A stretch of DNA of 64,000 nucleotides from Bacillota bacterium (GCA_023410645.1 JAEYPQ010000040.1:25298-89297); one strand, 5' to 3'. Counted from the stretch's first letter, positions 36,162 through 45,490 are shown. A program made the numbers and translations. Notes: generated by a model not told the origin, from the letters alone.

Positions 36162-37571
36162 TTGAATAGTAGGTTAGAGTATTTTAAAGAAGAAATAAAA
36201 GATAAAAAAGTAGCTGTTTTAGGTATAGGAGTAAGCAATATACCTGCAATAGAATATTTAGTAAGACTTGGTGCAAAGGTCACAGCAAGAGATATAAAAA
36301 AAGAGCTTGGACCAGAATGTGATAAATTAAAAGAATTAGATATTGAATTTGTCTTAGGTGATGAGTATTTAGATGGACTTTCTGAGTATGATTATATTTT
36401 GCGTTCACCTGGTGTAAAACCATTTGAAAAAGGAATAGAAGAGGCAGCAGAAAATGGTGTTATATTAACATCAGAAATAGAACTTTTAATGCAACTTTGC
36501 AATTGTAAAATAATTGGCGTGACTGGAAGTGATGGTAAAACAACAACAACTACACTTATTGCTAAATTTCTAGAACAAGCAGGTTTTAAAGTTTGGATTG
36601 GTGGCAATATAGGTGTACCTCTATTTTCTAAATTAGATGAAATAAAAGAAAGTGATATAGTAGTTTTAGAACTTAGCAGTTTTCAGTTAATGACAATGAA
36701 AATAAGTCCTAATATCGCTATAATTACAAATATATCTCCAAACCATTTGAATTATCACAGAGATTATGAAGAATATATTGAAGCAAAGAAAAATATTTTC
36801 TTAAATCAAAAACCAGGAGACATAGTTATATTAAATAAAGATAGTGAATTTACTGATAAATTTATAAATGAAGATTGTATATTAGGTGATATAAGGGAGT
36901 TTAGTATTGTTAATGTACCTGAAATAGGTGTATATTTAAAAGATGGAAATATAGTAAGTAATATATCTGGAAAAGAAGAAATAGTAGTTGGAGTAGATGA
37001 AGTACTATTAGTTGGAATGCATAACATTGCTAATATTTGTGCAGCATCAACTGCTGTAATTGATATTACAGGAGTAGAACCAATAAGAGATGTGGTGATA
37101 ACTTTTAAAGGTGTTGAACATAGAATGGAATTTGTTGATACTATAAATGGAGTTAAATGGTATAATGATTCAATAGGATCCAGTCCTACTAGAACAATTG
37201 CTGGACTTGTAGCTTTTAAACAAAAAATAATACTTATTGCTGGTGGTTATGATAAAAATATACCATATGATGAAATTGGAAAGTATATTATAGATAAAGT
37301 TAAAGTTCTATTACTTATTGGTAAGACGGCACCTAAAATAGAAGCTGCAGTTGTTAATGAAGCCAAAAAGCAAAGTATAAATATTGATGAATATGTAAAG
37401 ATAGTAAATCTAAATACTATGGATGAATGTATTGAGTATGCAAATAGTATTGCAATAGAAGGTGATATTGTAGTATTGTCACCAGCAAGTGCTTCATTTG
37501 ACATGTATAAGGATTTTGAGGATAGAGGTAATCATTTTAAAAAACTAGTTGGAGAATTAAAAAACAAATAA
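36162..37571 (+). CDS. murD: UDP-N-acetylmuramoyl-L-alanine:D-glutamate ligase
   Basis: 469 residues. N-terminal Rossmann domain 'VAVLGIGVSNIPAIEYL', the Mur-ligase ATP loop 'GVTGSDGKTTTTTLI', 'ELSSFQLMTM', 'NISPNHLNYHRDYEEYIEAKKNI'-type central block and 'VEHRMEFVDTINGVKWYNDS'. It adds D-glutamate to UDP-MurNAc-L-Ala in the cytoplasm. TTG start supported by aaaggg about ten bases upstream and lack of any ATG in frame nearby. It stands outside a dcw cluster, with its own promoter and terminator. Confidence 0.95.
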   Translation: MNSRLEYFKEEIKDKKVAVLGIGVSNIPAIEYLVRLGAKVTARDIKKELGPECDKLKELDIEFVLGDEYLDGLSEYDYILRSPGVKPFEKGIEEAAENGVILTSEIELLMQLCNCKIIGVTGSDGKTTTTTLIAKFLEQAGFKVWIGGNIGVPLFSKLDEIKESDIVVLELSSFQLMTMKISPNIAIITNISPNHLNYHRDYEEYIEAKKNIFLNQKPGDIVILNKDSEFTDKFINEDCILGDIREFSIVNVPEIGVYLKDGNIVSNISGKEEIVVGVDEVLLVGMHNIANICAASTAVIDITGVEPIRDVVITFKGVEHRMEFVDTINGVKWYNDSIGSSPTRTIAGLVAFKQKIILIAGGYDKNIPYDEIGKYIIDKVKVLLLIGKTAPKIEAAVVNEAKKQSINIDEYVKIVNLNTMDECIEYANSIAIEGDIVVLSPASASFDMYKDFEDRGNHFKKLVGELKNK

Positions 37572-37575
37572 TATT

Positions 37576-37618
37576 AAAAAATCTAATTTTTGAATTAATT
37601 TAAAAATTAGATTTTTTG
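37576..37618 (+). terminator. Terminator of murD
   Basis: 16-bp perfect stem (37576-37591 with 37602-37617) with a T-rich right arm. Confidence 0.9.
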
Positions 37619-37681
37619 TAGTCAATTTATAACATTAATATTAATGTAATGTTACTTTTATATTACATACATCAAATTGGG

Positions 37682-37710
37682 TTGACTAAAAAATGTATAT
37701 ATTATATACT
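37682..37710 (+). promoter_or_regulatory. Promoter of the wall-anchored protein gene
   Basis: TTGACT (37682-37687), 17-base spacer, TATACT (37705-37710). Confidence 0.8.
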
Positions 37711-37761
37711 TATTATATAATATACGATTGTATATAAATATTATTTTATGGAGGTAAACAA

Positions 37762-39279
37762 ATGAAACTAAGAAAACTAACTTTTAGTATGTTACTTTTA
37801 GTAGTTACACTATTAACTGTTAATTTTGTAAGTGCTGCTGAAAGTAATTTGACAATATCAGATATTAAATTTGATATTAAAAATACTGTAGATGGTGAAT
37901 TTATTCTTAACTTTAAATCTAGTAAAGAGATAGACTTAAGCAAAGAAAATGCAAATATAAAAATTGAATATTTTACTGAGGCAGAAAATGGTACTCTAAT
38001 ACCAATTAAAAATAAATTGGAAGATGATAGTCCACTAGTTAAAGATAAAACTTGGGCTGGGTATATTTGGACTGCAAGTGGTAGTTATTCAACAGGAACA
38101 GATGGATATGACCAATATTCTGATATAGTACCTGCAAATACAGAACTTGCAACTAAATTAAAAAGAGGGGTAGCTTCTGATGGAGATTCAATGAACTATA
38201 TTGATATCGATTGGACTGATACAAGTGTAAAATATGTTGTTAAAATTACAATAACAGATGAATTTGGCAATGGTGAGAGTGTAATTGCAAAAAACTATAC
38301 TGATGAAGTTGAGCGTACTCAAATCATTGGAGAAGAATATAGCATTTATGGATTTACAAATAACACTTCTCAAAAAGAATTTATTGAGGGAAAAGAAGCT
38401 GAATTTAATTTAGGAATATTAGCAAATACAATAAAAGAAAAGGGTTATGCTTCTGTTAAAATACTTGCTACAGTTACTAAACCAAATGGCGGAGAACTTA
38501 ATATAACTGGAATTAATTCTAATCCATTTACATTAACTAAGGATTATAATGAAAGTAGTATAATTAAAGTTACACCTAATATATATGGTGAATATAAAAT
38601 TAAATTTGACCTAGTAGATTTAAATAATAACTCTACAGTTATAGCTACACAAACAATAACTTTAGATGTTAAAGAAAAATCAATTATTGAAAAGATTCAA
38701 GATTCCTCAAGTGACAAAAAAGCAGAAATTAATTTAATAAACACAACTGTTGTTACTGCACAAGCTTTTCAAGCAGCTAAAGAAAATGATGTTGATGTTA
38801 CATTTAATGTAAAAAATGAAGATAAAGTAGTATATAGTTGGACTTTTGCAAGTAACGCAATAAATAATGTTATTGATATTGATTTAGGACTTAATGTTGG
38901 TTCATCTGATAAGAAATCTGAAATTGAAAAAATAACAAAAAATGAGGATGTATTATATTTATCATTTACTCATCATGGTGAATTGCCAGCACCTGCAACT
39001 ATGAAAGTTTTTGTTGGTGATAAATATTCTGATGGAACAATAGTTAAGTTATATTATTATAATGAAGATACTAATCAAGTTGAATTAATAAGTAAGGATA
39101 TTGAAGTAAAAGATGGTTATGTTACTTTTACAATAGAACATTGTTCAGATTATTTCTTAGAGGAACAAGTTGCTTCAAATATAAATAATCCAGATACAGG
39201 AGATATAAATGTAATTGCACTTGGTTCAATTTCTATATTAAGTATTGCTGGAATAATATATCTAAAATTTAAAAAATAA
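37762..39279 (+). CDS. Sortase-anchored surface protein (NPDTG motif)
   Basis: 505 residues. A Sec signal peptide ('KLTFSMLLLVVTLLTVNFVSA', cleavage after ~A26) is followed by ~440 residues of mostly beta-type sequence without a family I can name; stretches around residues 30-65, 205-310 and 320-470 look like separate domains. The end is a sorting signal: NPDTG at 476-480 (39187-39201), a hydrophobic helix and a terminal 'KFKK'. NPxTG is the kind of signal used by class B sortases. The gene faces a class B sortase gene 61 bases away. ggaggt ribosome binding site and a good promoter. Confidence 0.85.
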   Translation: MKLRKLTFSMLLLVVTLLTVNFVSAAESNLTISDIKFDIKNTVDGEFILNFKSSKEIDLSKENANIKIEYFTEAENGTLIPIKNKLEDDSPLVKDKTWAGYIWTASGSYSTGTDGYDQYSDIVPANTELATKLKRGVASDGDSMNYIDIDWTDTSVKYVVKITITDEFGNGESVIAKNYTDEVERTQIIGEEYSIYGFTNNTSQKEFIEGKEAEFNLGILANTIKEKGYASVKILATVTKPNGGELNITGINSNPFTLTKDYNESSIIKVTPNIYGEYKIKFDLVDLNNNSTVIATQTITLDVKEKSIIEKIQDSSSDKKAEINLINTTVVTAQAFQAAKENDVDVTFNVKNEDKVVYSWTFASNAINNVIDIDLGLNVGSSDKKSEIEKITKNEDVLYLSFTHHGELPAPATMKVFVGDKYSDGTIVKLYYYNEDTNQVELISKDIEVKDGYVTFTIEHCSDYFLEEQVASNINNPDTGDINVIALGSISILSIAGIIYLKFKK

Positions 39280-39295
39280 TAAACTAATTGTTAAT

Positions 39296-39329
39296 AAAAA
39301 AGATTTGAGTTTAACTCAAATCTTTTTTG
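39296..39329. terminator. Bidirectional terminator between surface protein and sortase
   Basis: 15-bp perfect stem (39296-39310 with 39314-39328) with a three-base loop and A-/T-runs on both sides. Confidence 0.92.
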
Positions 39330-39340
39330 TATTTATCTAA

Positions 39341-40153
39341 TTATTTTATTAATTTTGCATGTAATACTACCCTTTGTGAATCATTGTAACCATAACAAGT
39401 TGATAAAGTAAGTATATTATCATAAATATTTACATCTATGCCGAAATCATATATACTTCTTTCTTTTATTGTTTTAAGAAATTCTAAAAATTCATTATTT
39501 TTAAAAGAAGTGGTAATATAATATGTTTCATTTGGAATTTTGTATACACTAAATACTTGCCAAGATAATATTGAATTTTTGGTATAAATATATATTATTT
39601 TATTATTTTCATTTTCATACCAATTTTTATTAAGTATTTTTTTTAGACTTCCAAACATGCTATTATCTAGTCTATTATGTCCATAAATAACGTTATTTTT
39701 ACTTAAATTATTAATATCATTCTTATAATCTAAAAATATTGCACCAGAACTATTTTTAAAGTTTTTGAAATCTCGATTAAGATAATATTCGTTATCTTTA
39801 TACTTAACTACTGGATAATTTATATCTGTATTGTTAACTTTTATCCAACCAACAACATCTTTATTTATTTTTTCAAGTGATTCGAAATCAACTGAAAGAG
39901 TATTAATATTATCTTTATTGTCTGTATGATTATTACTTGTCGTATCGATATATTGACTTAATTCATTTTTTAGATTATTTGCAGAATAGTTATCGTATAT
40001 CCAAGTAAATAATCTAGAAGCTGAATATATTAAAATAATTAATAAGATCAATATAATAATAAGTTCTAATTTACTTAATTTTTTTTGTGATTTTGATTTA
40101 TATATATTTCGCCTTTTTTCACTTATATGTGATTTTCTCCTAGTTTCATCCAT
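39341..40153 (-). CDS. srtB: Class B sortase
   Basis: 270 residues. A basic N-terminus and one membrane helix ('LELIIILILLIILIYSASRLF') precede the sortase barrel. The active site shows His in 'VIYGHNRLDNSMFGSL', Cys in 'TLSTCYGYNDSQR' and Arg in the same stretch, with the extra N-terminal helices and 'DVVGWIKVNNTDINYPVV' typical of class B. It should cleave between Thr and Gly of the NPDTG signal of the convergent neighbour and link it to peptidoglycan. Confidence 0.92.
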   Translation of the reverse strand: MDETRRKSHISEKRRNIYKSKSQKKLSKLELIIILILLIILIYSASRLFTWIYDNYSANNLKNELSQYIDTTSNNHTDNKDNINTLSVDFESLEKINKDVVGWIKVNNTDINYPVVKYKDNEYYLNRDFKNFKNSSGAIFLDYKNDINNLSKNNVIYGHNRLDNSMFGSLKKILNKNWYENENNKIIYIYTKNSILSWQVFSVYKIPNETYYITTSFKNNEFLEFLKTIKERSIYDFGIDVNIYDNILTLSTCYGYNDSQRVVLHAKLIK

Positions 40154-40296
40154 AAAAATTAACCTTTCAAATTTTAATATAATTATATCATTTTTATAAA
40201 CTATATGTCAATTATATAATCTTTAAATAAAATCATATGGTAATTATATACAGATTTATGTGTAAAAGCTTCCTTTTAGTTATATTAATAATATGA

Positions 40297-40354
40297 TATA
40301 ATGTATAAAAAGTATTTTATACGATACAAAAATGATACAATTAATATATATAAT
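40297..40354 (+). promoter_or_regulatory. Promoter region of the two-component operon with response-regulator direct repeat
   Basis: Two GATACAA copies (40323-40329 and 40334-40340) with an 11-base period, as OmpR-family regulators bind, cover the -35 position of a TATAAT at 40349-40354. A second TATAAT with upstream TGA is at 40297-40302, followed by an inverted repeat gtataaaa/ttttatac (40303-40322). Confidence 0.6.
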
Positions 40355-40371
40355 TTTAAGGGTGAATAAAT

Positions 40372-41025
40372 ATGATAAAAATATTAGTAGTGGAAGATGA
40401 AAAATCAATATCCAATTTAATAAAAGTAAATTTGATTGATGCTGGTTATTACTGCAATGTTGCTTATGATGGATTGACTGCTGCAGATTTTATAGAACAA
40501 AATCAATATGATTTAATTCTTCTTGATATAATGTTACCAAAGTTAGATGGATACGAATTAATTGAATATATAAAAACAAGAAATATACCGGTTATATTTT
40601 TAACAGCTAGGACAAGCATAAATGACAAAGTAAAAGGACTTAAAATAGGAGCAGAAGATTATATTACAAAACCATTTGACATAGAGGAATTGCTTGCAAG
40701 AATTGAAGTTGTTTTAAGAAGATACAATAAAAATAGTGTAAATGTGGTAATAGACGATATTAATATTAACATTGAATCAAGAAAAGTAACAAAAAATGGC
40801 AAGACGGTTGAACTTACAAACAAAGAATTTGAGCTACTTTTAATGTTTGTTAGAAATAAAAATATAGCCCTATATAGAGATATTATATTTGAAAAAGTAT
40901 GGGAAAGTGATTATTTAGGCGATACAAGAACGGTTGATCTTCATGTTCAAAGATTAAGGAAAAAGTTAAAACTTGGAAATAGAATTAAATCAGTTTACAA
41001 AATTGGATATATATTAGAGGTATAA
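40372..41025 (+). CDS. OmpR-family response regulator (VanR-like)
   Basis: 217 residues. Receiver domain with acidic pocket 'VEDEKS', phospho-acceptor Asp52 in 'LILLDIMLP', 'IFLTARTS' and Lys in 'YITKPFD'. A C-terminal winged helix follows ('VELTNKEFELLLMFV', 'TRTVDLHVQRLRKKL', 'IKSVYKIGYILEV'). Ends one base before the histidine kinase gene. GATACAA repeats overlap its own promoter and occur ahead of the carboxypeptidase gene at 43326, so it probably activates both (inference). Confidence 0.92.
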   Translation: MIKILVVEDEKSISNLIKVNLIDAGYYCNVAYDGLTAADFIEQNQYDLILLDIMLPKLDGYELIEYIKTRNIPVIFLTARTSINDKVKGLKIGAEDYITKPFDIEELLARIEVVLRRYNKNSVNVVIDDININIESRKVTKNGKTVELTNKEFELLLMFVRNKNIALYRDIIFEKVWESDYLGDTRTVDLHVQRLRKKLKLGNRIKSVYKIGYILEV

Positions 41026-41026
41026 T

Positions 41027-42439
41027 ATGAATGTAGTTTGGAAAATATTTATCGTAATAATCTGCTTAATATCAATTGTCTTATCAGTAGGTGGATATTT
41101 ACTTATAGAACATGGTTTTAGTAAAACTATAGAAAATGAAATTCAAAGTGTTGATAGTGATATAATATCTATAAAATTTCTGTATGAATCGGAAGCTATA
41201 AATGTATTAAATAATAATTATAGTTTTAGTGATAGTACTATACAATATATATCTAATAGACTACAAAATAATGATATGTACAAAAATTATAATGTGTATG
41301 TATTAAATGAGGAAAAAGATTTAATATACCAAAATAGTAATTTGAATTTTGATAATACTTTAATAAACAGTTTAAAAGAAAATACAAGAGCATATAAAAT
41401 TATAAATATTGATAGGGCATATTATATAAATAGCATATGTGAAATAAATATAAAAGATAAAAATATATATATTCAAATAAATAAAGATATCTCATCAATA
41501 TTTGAAATGAAAAATGAACAGATAAATATGCTTGAGATTATGCTTGTTATAGTGATAAGCTTTGGAAGTATATTTATATATGCAATTTCCTTATCCATAA
41601 CAAGACCAATTAGAAAATTGATTGAATCAGTAAAAAATATTTCTAAAGGAAACTATAATCAAAGGCTAGACGTAAAAGGAAGTGGAGAAATAGTTGAACT
41701 TTCAAATGAGTTTAATATAATGGCTGAAGCAATAGAAAAAAACATTACGAAACTTGAGAATATTGCAAGTATGCAGGAAAATTTTGTATCAAATTTTACA
41801 CACGAGCTAAAGACTCCTTTGACATCAATAATAGGATATTCAGATATGTTAAGAACTAAAATATTAAGTCAAGAAATGATATATAATAGTTCAAATTATA
41901 TATATGGTGAAGGGAAACGTTTAGAAGCATTAACTATAAAACTTCTTGATTTAATTTCTTTAAACAATAAGGCATTCATATTTAAAAGGACTAATACTAA
42001 AAAATTAATAAAAGATGTACTTAATATAATAAATCCAATTCTTACTAAAAGGAATATCGTTGTAAATTCTAAAATAGAAGATTCATATATAAGAATAGAT
42101 GAAGATTTAATAAAAACATTATTATTAAATATTTTTGATAATGCAATTAAAGCCTCAAAAGATAATAATAGTATAGATGTTATTGGAATTATAGAAGATA
42201 AAAAATATCTAATTAAAGTAAAAGATTATGGTATAGGTATAAAAAAAGAAGAAATTGAAAAGATAACTGAACCATTTTACATGGTAGACAAATCTCGTTC
42301 CCGTAAAGAAAATGGAATAGGTTTAGGTCTTAATCTTTGCAAAAAAATTGCAGATATTCATAATGCTGAATTAAATTTTGAAAGTGAATTTGGATCTTAT
42401 ACCACAGTTACCTTTAAAATTGATATTGATAACAATTAA
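41027..42439 (+). CDS. Sensor histidine kinase
   Basis: 470 residues. TM1 (~6-28), an extracytoplasmic sensor of ~130 residues, TM2 (~165-188), HAMP ('SITRPIRKLIESVKNISKGNY'), HisKA with the phospho-histidine in 'NFTHELKTPLTSIIG', and HATPase motifs 'NIFDNAIKAS' (N box), 'VKDYGIGIKKEE' (G1) and 'RKENGIGLGLNLCKKI' (G2). Pairs with the upstream regulator, overlapping spacing of one base. The signal is unknown; the neighbouring peptidoglycan carboxypeptidase suggests envelope stress or glycopeptide sensing. Confidence 0.93.
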   Translation: MNVVWKIFIVIICLISIVLSVGGYLLIEHGFSKTIENEIQSVDSDIISIKFLYESEAINVLNNNYSFSDSTIQYISNRLQNNDMYKNYNVYVLNEEKDLIYQNSNLNFDNTLINSLKENTRAYKIINIDRAYYINSICEINIKDKNIYIQINKDISSIFEMKNEQINMLEIMLVIVISFGSIFIYAISLSITRPIRKLIESVKNISKGNYNQRLDVKGSGEIVELSNEFNIMAEAIEKNITKLENIASMQENFVSNFTHELKTPLTSIIGYSDMLRTKILSQEMIYNSSNYIYGEGKRLEALTIKLLDLISLNNKAFIFKRTNTKKLIKDVLNIINPILTKRNIVVNSKIEDSYIRIDEDLIKTLLLNIFDNAIKASKDNNSIDVIGIIEDKKYLIKVKDYGIGIKKEEIEKITEPFYMVDKSRSRKENGIGLGLNLCKKIADIHNAELNFESEFGSYTTVTFKIDIDNN

Positions 42440-42450
42440 AGGAGGTAACT

Positions 42451-43212
42451 ATGAAAAAATCTTTTTTTAAAAATGCAATAATAGTAATTTTAATTATAAT
42501 TATATTAATGTTTTCTTTTATGTTTCCAAAAGAATTATCAAAATATCAAAATAAAAAGTACTTAAGCGCTATCAACGAGATAACTTATGATAATGTAAAT
42601 GAAAATATAGAAGAATTAGAATATGTAGAAAAAGTAAAAATTTTATCAAATCTATTTAAAAAAGATAATGTATATTATAGCGACGATAAAAATATACAGA
42701 TTACAACTAATGATAGCATATTAGAAAAAAATGAAATGTCACTTGATCAAATTATAACATATATAAATAGTCAAATAAGAGAATTTTTTAATTATCATAC
42801 TTATATTTCATATAATGTAGATTACTCAAAAAGTACCATTGAATCAAAATATATTAAGTTATCAGATAAAACTGATATAAAAAAATATATGGCTATATGG
42901 GACATTACGTTTAAAGTAACAGAAGATAATTATCTAAATATTGTAATAGATTCTGTTAGTGGAAAGATATACGGTATAATTATACATAATGATAATTTTG
43001 ACTTTTCAAAAATTGAATACGACTACAAAAAAATATATTTAGAATATTCTGAATATTTAAATTTAAATGATATAACAGAAGATATATTAAGACAAGAAAA
43101 AGATAAATATTTAAAATATGATGATTATGATAGTTTGTACAAATCAACTGGAACAATAAATGTATCTATTAATTTAAATAGTATAGTTTATTCTTTATTT
43201 AATATACTTTAA
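42451..43212 (+). CDS. Exported protein of unknown function in the two-component operon
   Basis: 253 residues, not recognised. One N-terminal membrane helix ('NAIIVILIIIILMFSFMF') with the rest predicted outside the membrane. A region near residues 150-180 ('WDITFKVTEDNYLNIVIDSVSGKIYGI') resembles the PepSY-like beta hairpin that ends in 'xDsxsGkI'. It starts 11 bases after the kinase, with aaggaggt, so it is likely a member of the operon, possibly an accessory to the sensor. Followed by a promoter region of the carboxypeptidase. Confidence 0.65.
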   Translation: MKKSFFKNAIIVILIIIILMFSFMFPKELSKYQNKKYLSAINEITYDNVNENIEELEYVEKVKILSNLFKKDNVYYSDDKNIQITTNDSILEKNEMSLDQIITYINSQIREFFNYHTYISYNVDYSKSTIESKYIKLSDKTDIKKYMAIWDITFKVTEDNYLNIVIDSVSGKIYGIIIHNDNFDFSKIEYDYKKIYLEYSEYLNLNDITEDILRQEKDKYLKYDDYDSLYKSTGTINVSINLNSIVYSLFNIL

Positions 43213-43217
43213 ATTAT

Positions 43218-43235
43218 GATACAAAAAATATACAA
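43218..43235 (+). promoter_or_regulatory. Second copy of the response-regulator direct repeat
   Basis: GATACAA (43218-43224) and TATACAA (43229-43235), again with an 11-base period, as at 40323-40340. It lies upstream of the VanY-like gene. Confidence 0.6.
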
Positions 43236-43259
43236 GAAATATAAGAAAAATATATACTT

Positions 43260-43318
43260 TTGTTACATTTTAGAAAAAATGGTATGATAATATACCCCTA
43301 TCTAAGTTTAGATGGGGG
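43260..43318 (+). promoter_or_regulatory. Promoter and 5' hairpin that contains the carboxypeptidase ribosome binding site
   Basis: Promoter TTGTTA (43260-43265), N17, TATGAT (43283-43288) would start transcription near 43295. There a 9-bp hairpin begins: cccctatct (43295-43303) pairs with agatggggg (43310-43318), loop aagttt. The ggggg is the ribosome binding site for ATG 43326, so the stem could block translation. The promoter call is less certain than the hairpin. Confidence 0.5.
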
Positions 43319-43325
43319 ATTATTT

Positions 43326-44195
43326 ATGAAAAGTAATATAAAAAAGAAAAATAATGTATTATTAAAACTTTTATTATTTATAATTATTATAATAATTGCA
43401 TATTTAAGTATTATGGAAATAAAAAATTATAAAGATAAGAACGATTCAATTTCTGCAAATAGTAGTATAGATGGAGTTGAAAAAAAAGAAGAGTTTAAAG
43501 ATTTATACTACTATAATAAAGAAAATGAAAAAAGGTATGAAGATTATAAAGAGAAAAATCCAGATATATCAGTAGATGATGTAGTTTGGATGGTAAATGC
43601 AAATATTGATAATGAATTTTATACTAATACAAATAAAATAGAAGATGTTGATAGTGATTTATTATTGGTAAATAAATACAATAAGTTACCAGATAACTTT
43701 GTACCTAAAGATTTGGTTAAGCTAGAATCCGGATATTATGTTACAAGTAATACTAAAACTGCATTTGAAAAAATGCAAGATGATGCTAGAGAACAAGGAT
43801 ATAACATTGGTGTTACTTCAGCATATAGAAGTATTAATTCACAAAAGTATTTGTATAATAATTATTTAACGGAAGATACACAAGAAGTTGTTGATACATA
43901 TAGTTCAAGGCCAGGATATAGTGAACATCATACTGGTGAGGCAATTGATTTAATTGGATCATCTGCTAGTATGGAAGAGTTTGAAAAAACTAAGGAATCA
44001 AAGTGGGTTGATGAAAATGCGTATAAATATGGATTTGTAGTAAGATATAAAAAAGGATACGAAAAAATAACAGGATATGAATATGAGCCATGGCATATAA
44101 GATATGTAGGGGTTCAAATAGCAACAGAAATGAAAGATAAGAATATTAATACACTTGAAGAGTATTATGAAAAATATATTAAGTCAAAAAAGTAG
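43326..44195 (+). CDS. D-alanyl-D-alanine carboxypeptidase, VanY family
   Basis: 289 residues. An N-terminal membrane helix ('LLKLLLFIIIIIIAYLSIM') and a linker lead to the VanY/peptidase M15B domain: 'GVTSAYRSINSQKYLYN', zinc site S-x-H-x2-G-x-A-x-D in 'SEHHTGEAIDL' and 'EPWHIRYVG'. It removes the terminal D-Ala of peptidoglycan stem peptides, which alters cross-linking and in vancomycin clusters lowers the drug target. Start 43326 chosen for the ggggg 8 bases upstream. Controlled perhaps by the adjacent two-component system. Confidence 0.9.
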   Translation: MKSNIKKKNNVLLKLLLFIIIIIIAYLSIMEIKNYKDKNDSISANSSIDGVEKKEEFKDLYYYNKENEKRYEDYKEKNPDISVDDVVWMVNANIDNEFYTNTNKIEDVDSDLLLVNKYNKLPDNFVPKDLVKLESGYYVTSNTKTAFEKMQDDAREQGYNIGVTSAYRSINSQKYLYNNYLTEDTQEVVDTYSSRPGYSEHHTGEAIDLIGSSASMEEFEKTKESKWVDENAYKYGFVVRYKKGYEKITGYEYEPWHIRYVGVQIATEMKDKNINTLEEYYEKYIKSKK

Positions 44196-44254
44196 ATATT
44201 TAAATAGAAAATAAATATAATAAAATTATTATAAATTATAGTATTTAAATTTTT

Positions 44255-44297
44255 AAAGAAGTTTTTGTATAGAATTATTACAATGCTTCTTTTTTAT
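44255..44297 (+). terminator. Terminator of the VanY-like gene
   Basis: Arms aaagaag (44255-44261) and cttcttt (44286-44292) with an inner ttgta/tacaa pairing, then a T-run. Confidence 0.8.
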
Positions 44298-44435
44298 ATG
44301 TTATTTTTATATATAAATAATCAGAATAAATATAATTCTATATTTGTGTAATAATATAATTATACAAATTTTTTATTTATATTGAAAATGTTTAAACTAT
44401 ATGTTAATATTTAGATATAATGGGAGGATGATAAT

Positions 44436-45449
44436 ATGAAAATATTTATGATAGGTGCAACTGGACTTTTAGGATCTGCAGGTGCAGATGAATTAATAAA
44501 ACGTGGGCATGAAGTAGTAGGTATATCTTTGCCACCAATCCCAAAAGATTCAGATATAAATCCAGAGATTAAACTGTCACTCGGAAATTATTTAGAACTA
44601 AGTGATGATGAATTAAGGGATTATTTAAGAGGATGTGAAGGTTTTGTCTTTGCTGCTGGCGTGGATGAGCGTGTTGAATTTGCTCCACCATGTTATGATG
44701 CATATGTTAAATATAACATACAACCTGTACAAAGAATATTAAAAATTGCTCAAGAAGAAGGAGTAAAAAAATCAGTAATATTAGGTTCATACTTTTCTTA
44801 TTTTGCAAAAAATTATCCTGAACTTAAGCTTTATGAAAAAAATCCATATATAAGAAGTAGAATTGACCAAGAAAATGCTGCCTTTTCTTATTCAAATAAA
44901 GGAATGGAAGTAATGGTGCTAGAACTTCCATATATATTTGGCATACAAAAAGGACGTAAACCAGTTTGGACTGTTATATTGGAACAAATTTTAAAGATGA
45001 AGAAAAATACATACTATCCTGGTGGTGGAACTACAATGGTTACAGTAAAACAAGTGGCAGAGTGTATAGCAGGTGCAATAGAAAAAGGAGAAGGTGGTAC
45101 TGCATATCCTGTTGGCTATTATAATATGACTTGGGTAGAATTTTTAAAAATAGTACATAAATCAATAGGTATGCCAGAACGTAAAGTTATAACAATACCT
45201 AAATGGTTATATAAAATATTTGCAAAAAATATAATAAAAGAATATAAAGAAAAAAACGTTGAACCAGGATTAGATCCATATTCTTTAGGTGATTTAATGT
45301 CAATGAATCTTTTTATAGATAGAGATATTATACAAGAAAAATTAGGTGCTACGGATGATGATATAGAAAAAGCAATAGATGATTCATTTAAGTTGTCAAT
45401 GCAAGTTTTAAAAGGTGAGCAAGAAGTTATTGGAATGAAAGCAGAATAA
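44436..45449 (+). CDS. NAD(P)-dependent epimerase/dehydratase-like protein
   Basis: 337 residues of the extended short-chain dehydrogenase type. The nucleotide-binding loop is 'MIGATGLLGSAGADEL' at the N-terminus; 'FAAGVDERVEF', 'SVILGSYFSYF' and 'LELPYIFG' follow. The catalytic Tyr-x3-Lys is not obvious: 'YEKNPYIRSR' is the nearest stretch, so the enzyme may be atypical or not catalytic. gggagg ribosome binding site. Substrate unknown. Confidence 0.8.
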   Translation: MKIFMIGATGLLGSAGADELIKRGHEVVGISLPPIPKDSDINPEIKLSLGNYLELSDDELRDYLRGCEGFVFAAGVDERVEFAPPCYDAYVKYNIQPVQRILKIAQEEGVKKSVILGSYFSYFAKNYPELKLYEKNPYIRSRIDQENAAFSYSNKGMEVMVLELPYIFGIQKGRKPVWTVILEQILKMKKNTYYPGGGTTMVTVKQVAECIAGAIEKGEGGTAYPVGYYNMTWVEFLKIVHKSIGMPERKVITIPKWLYKIFAKNIIKEYKEKNVEPGLDPYSLGDLMSMNLFIDRDIIQEKLGATDDDIEKAIDDSFKLSMQVLKGEQEVIGMKAE

Positions 45450-45455
45450 AATAAA

Positions 45456-45490
45456 AAAAGATAAAAGCAGTTAAACTGCTTTTATCTTTT
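45456..45490. terminator. Bidirectional terminator overlapping the erm stop codon
   Basis: 15-bp perfect stem (45456-45470 with 45476-45490), loop ttaaa. The stop codon of the minus-strand erm gene lies in the right arm. Confidence 0.92.
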
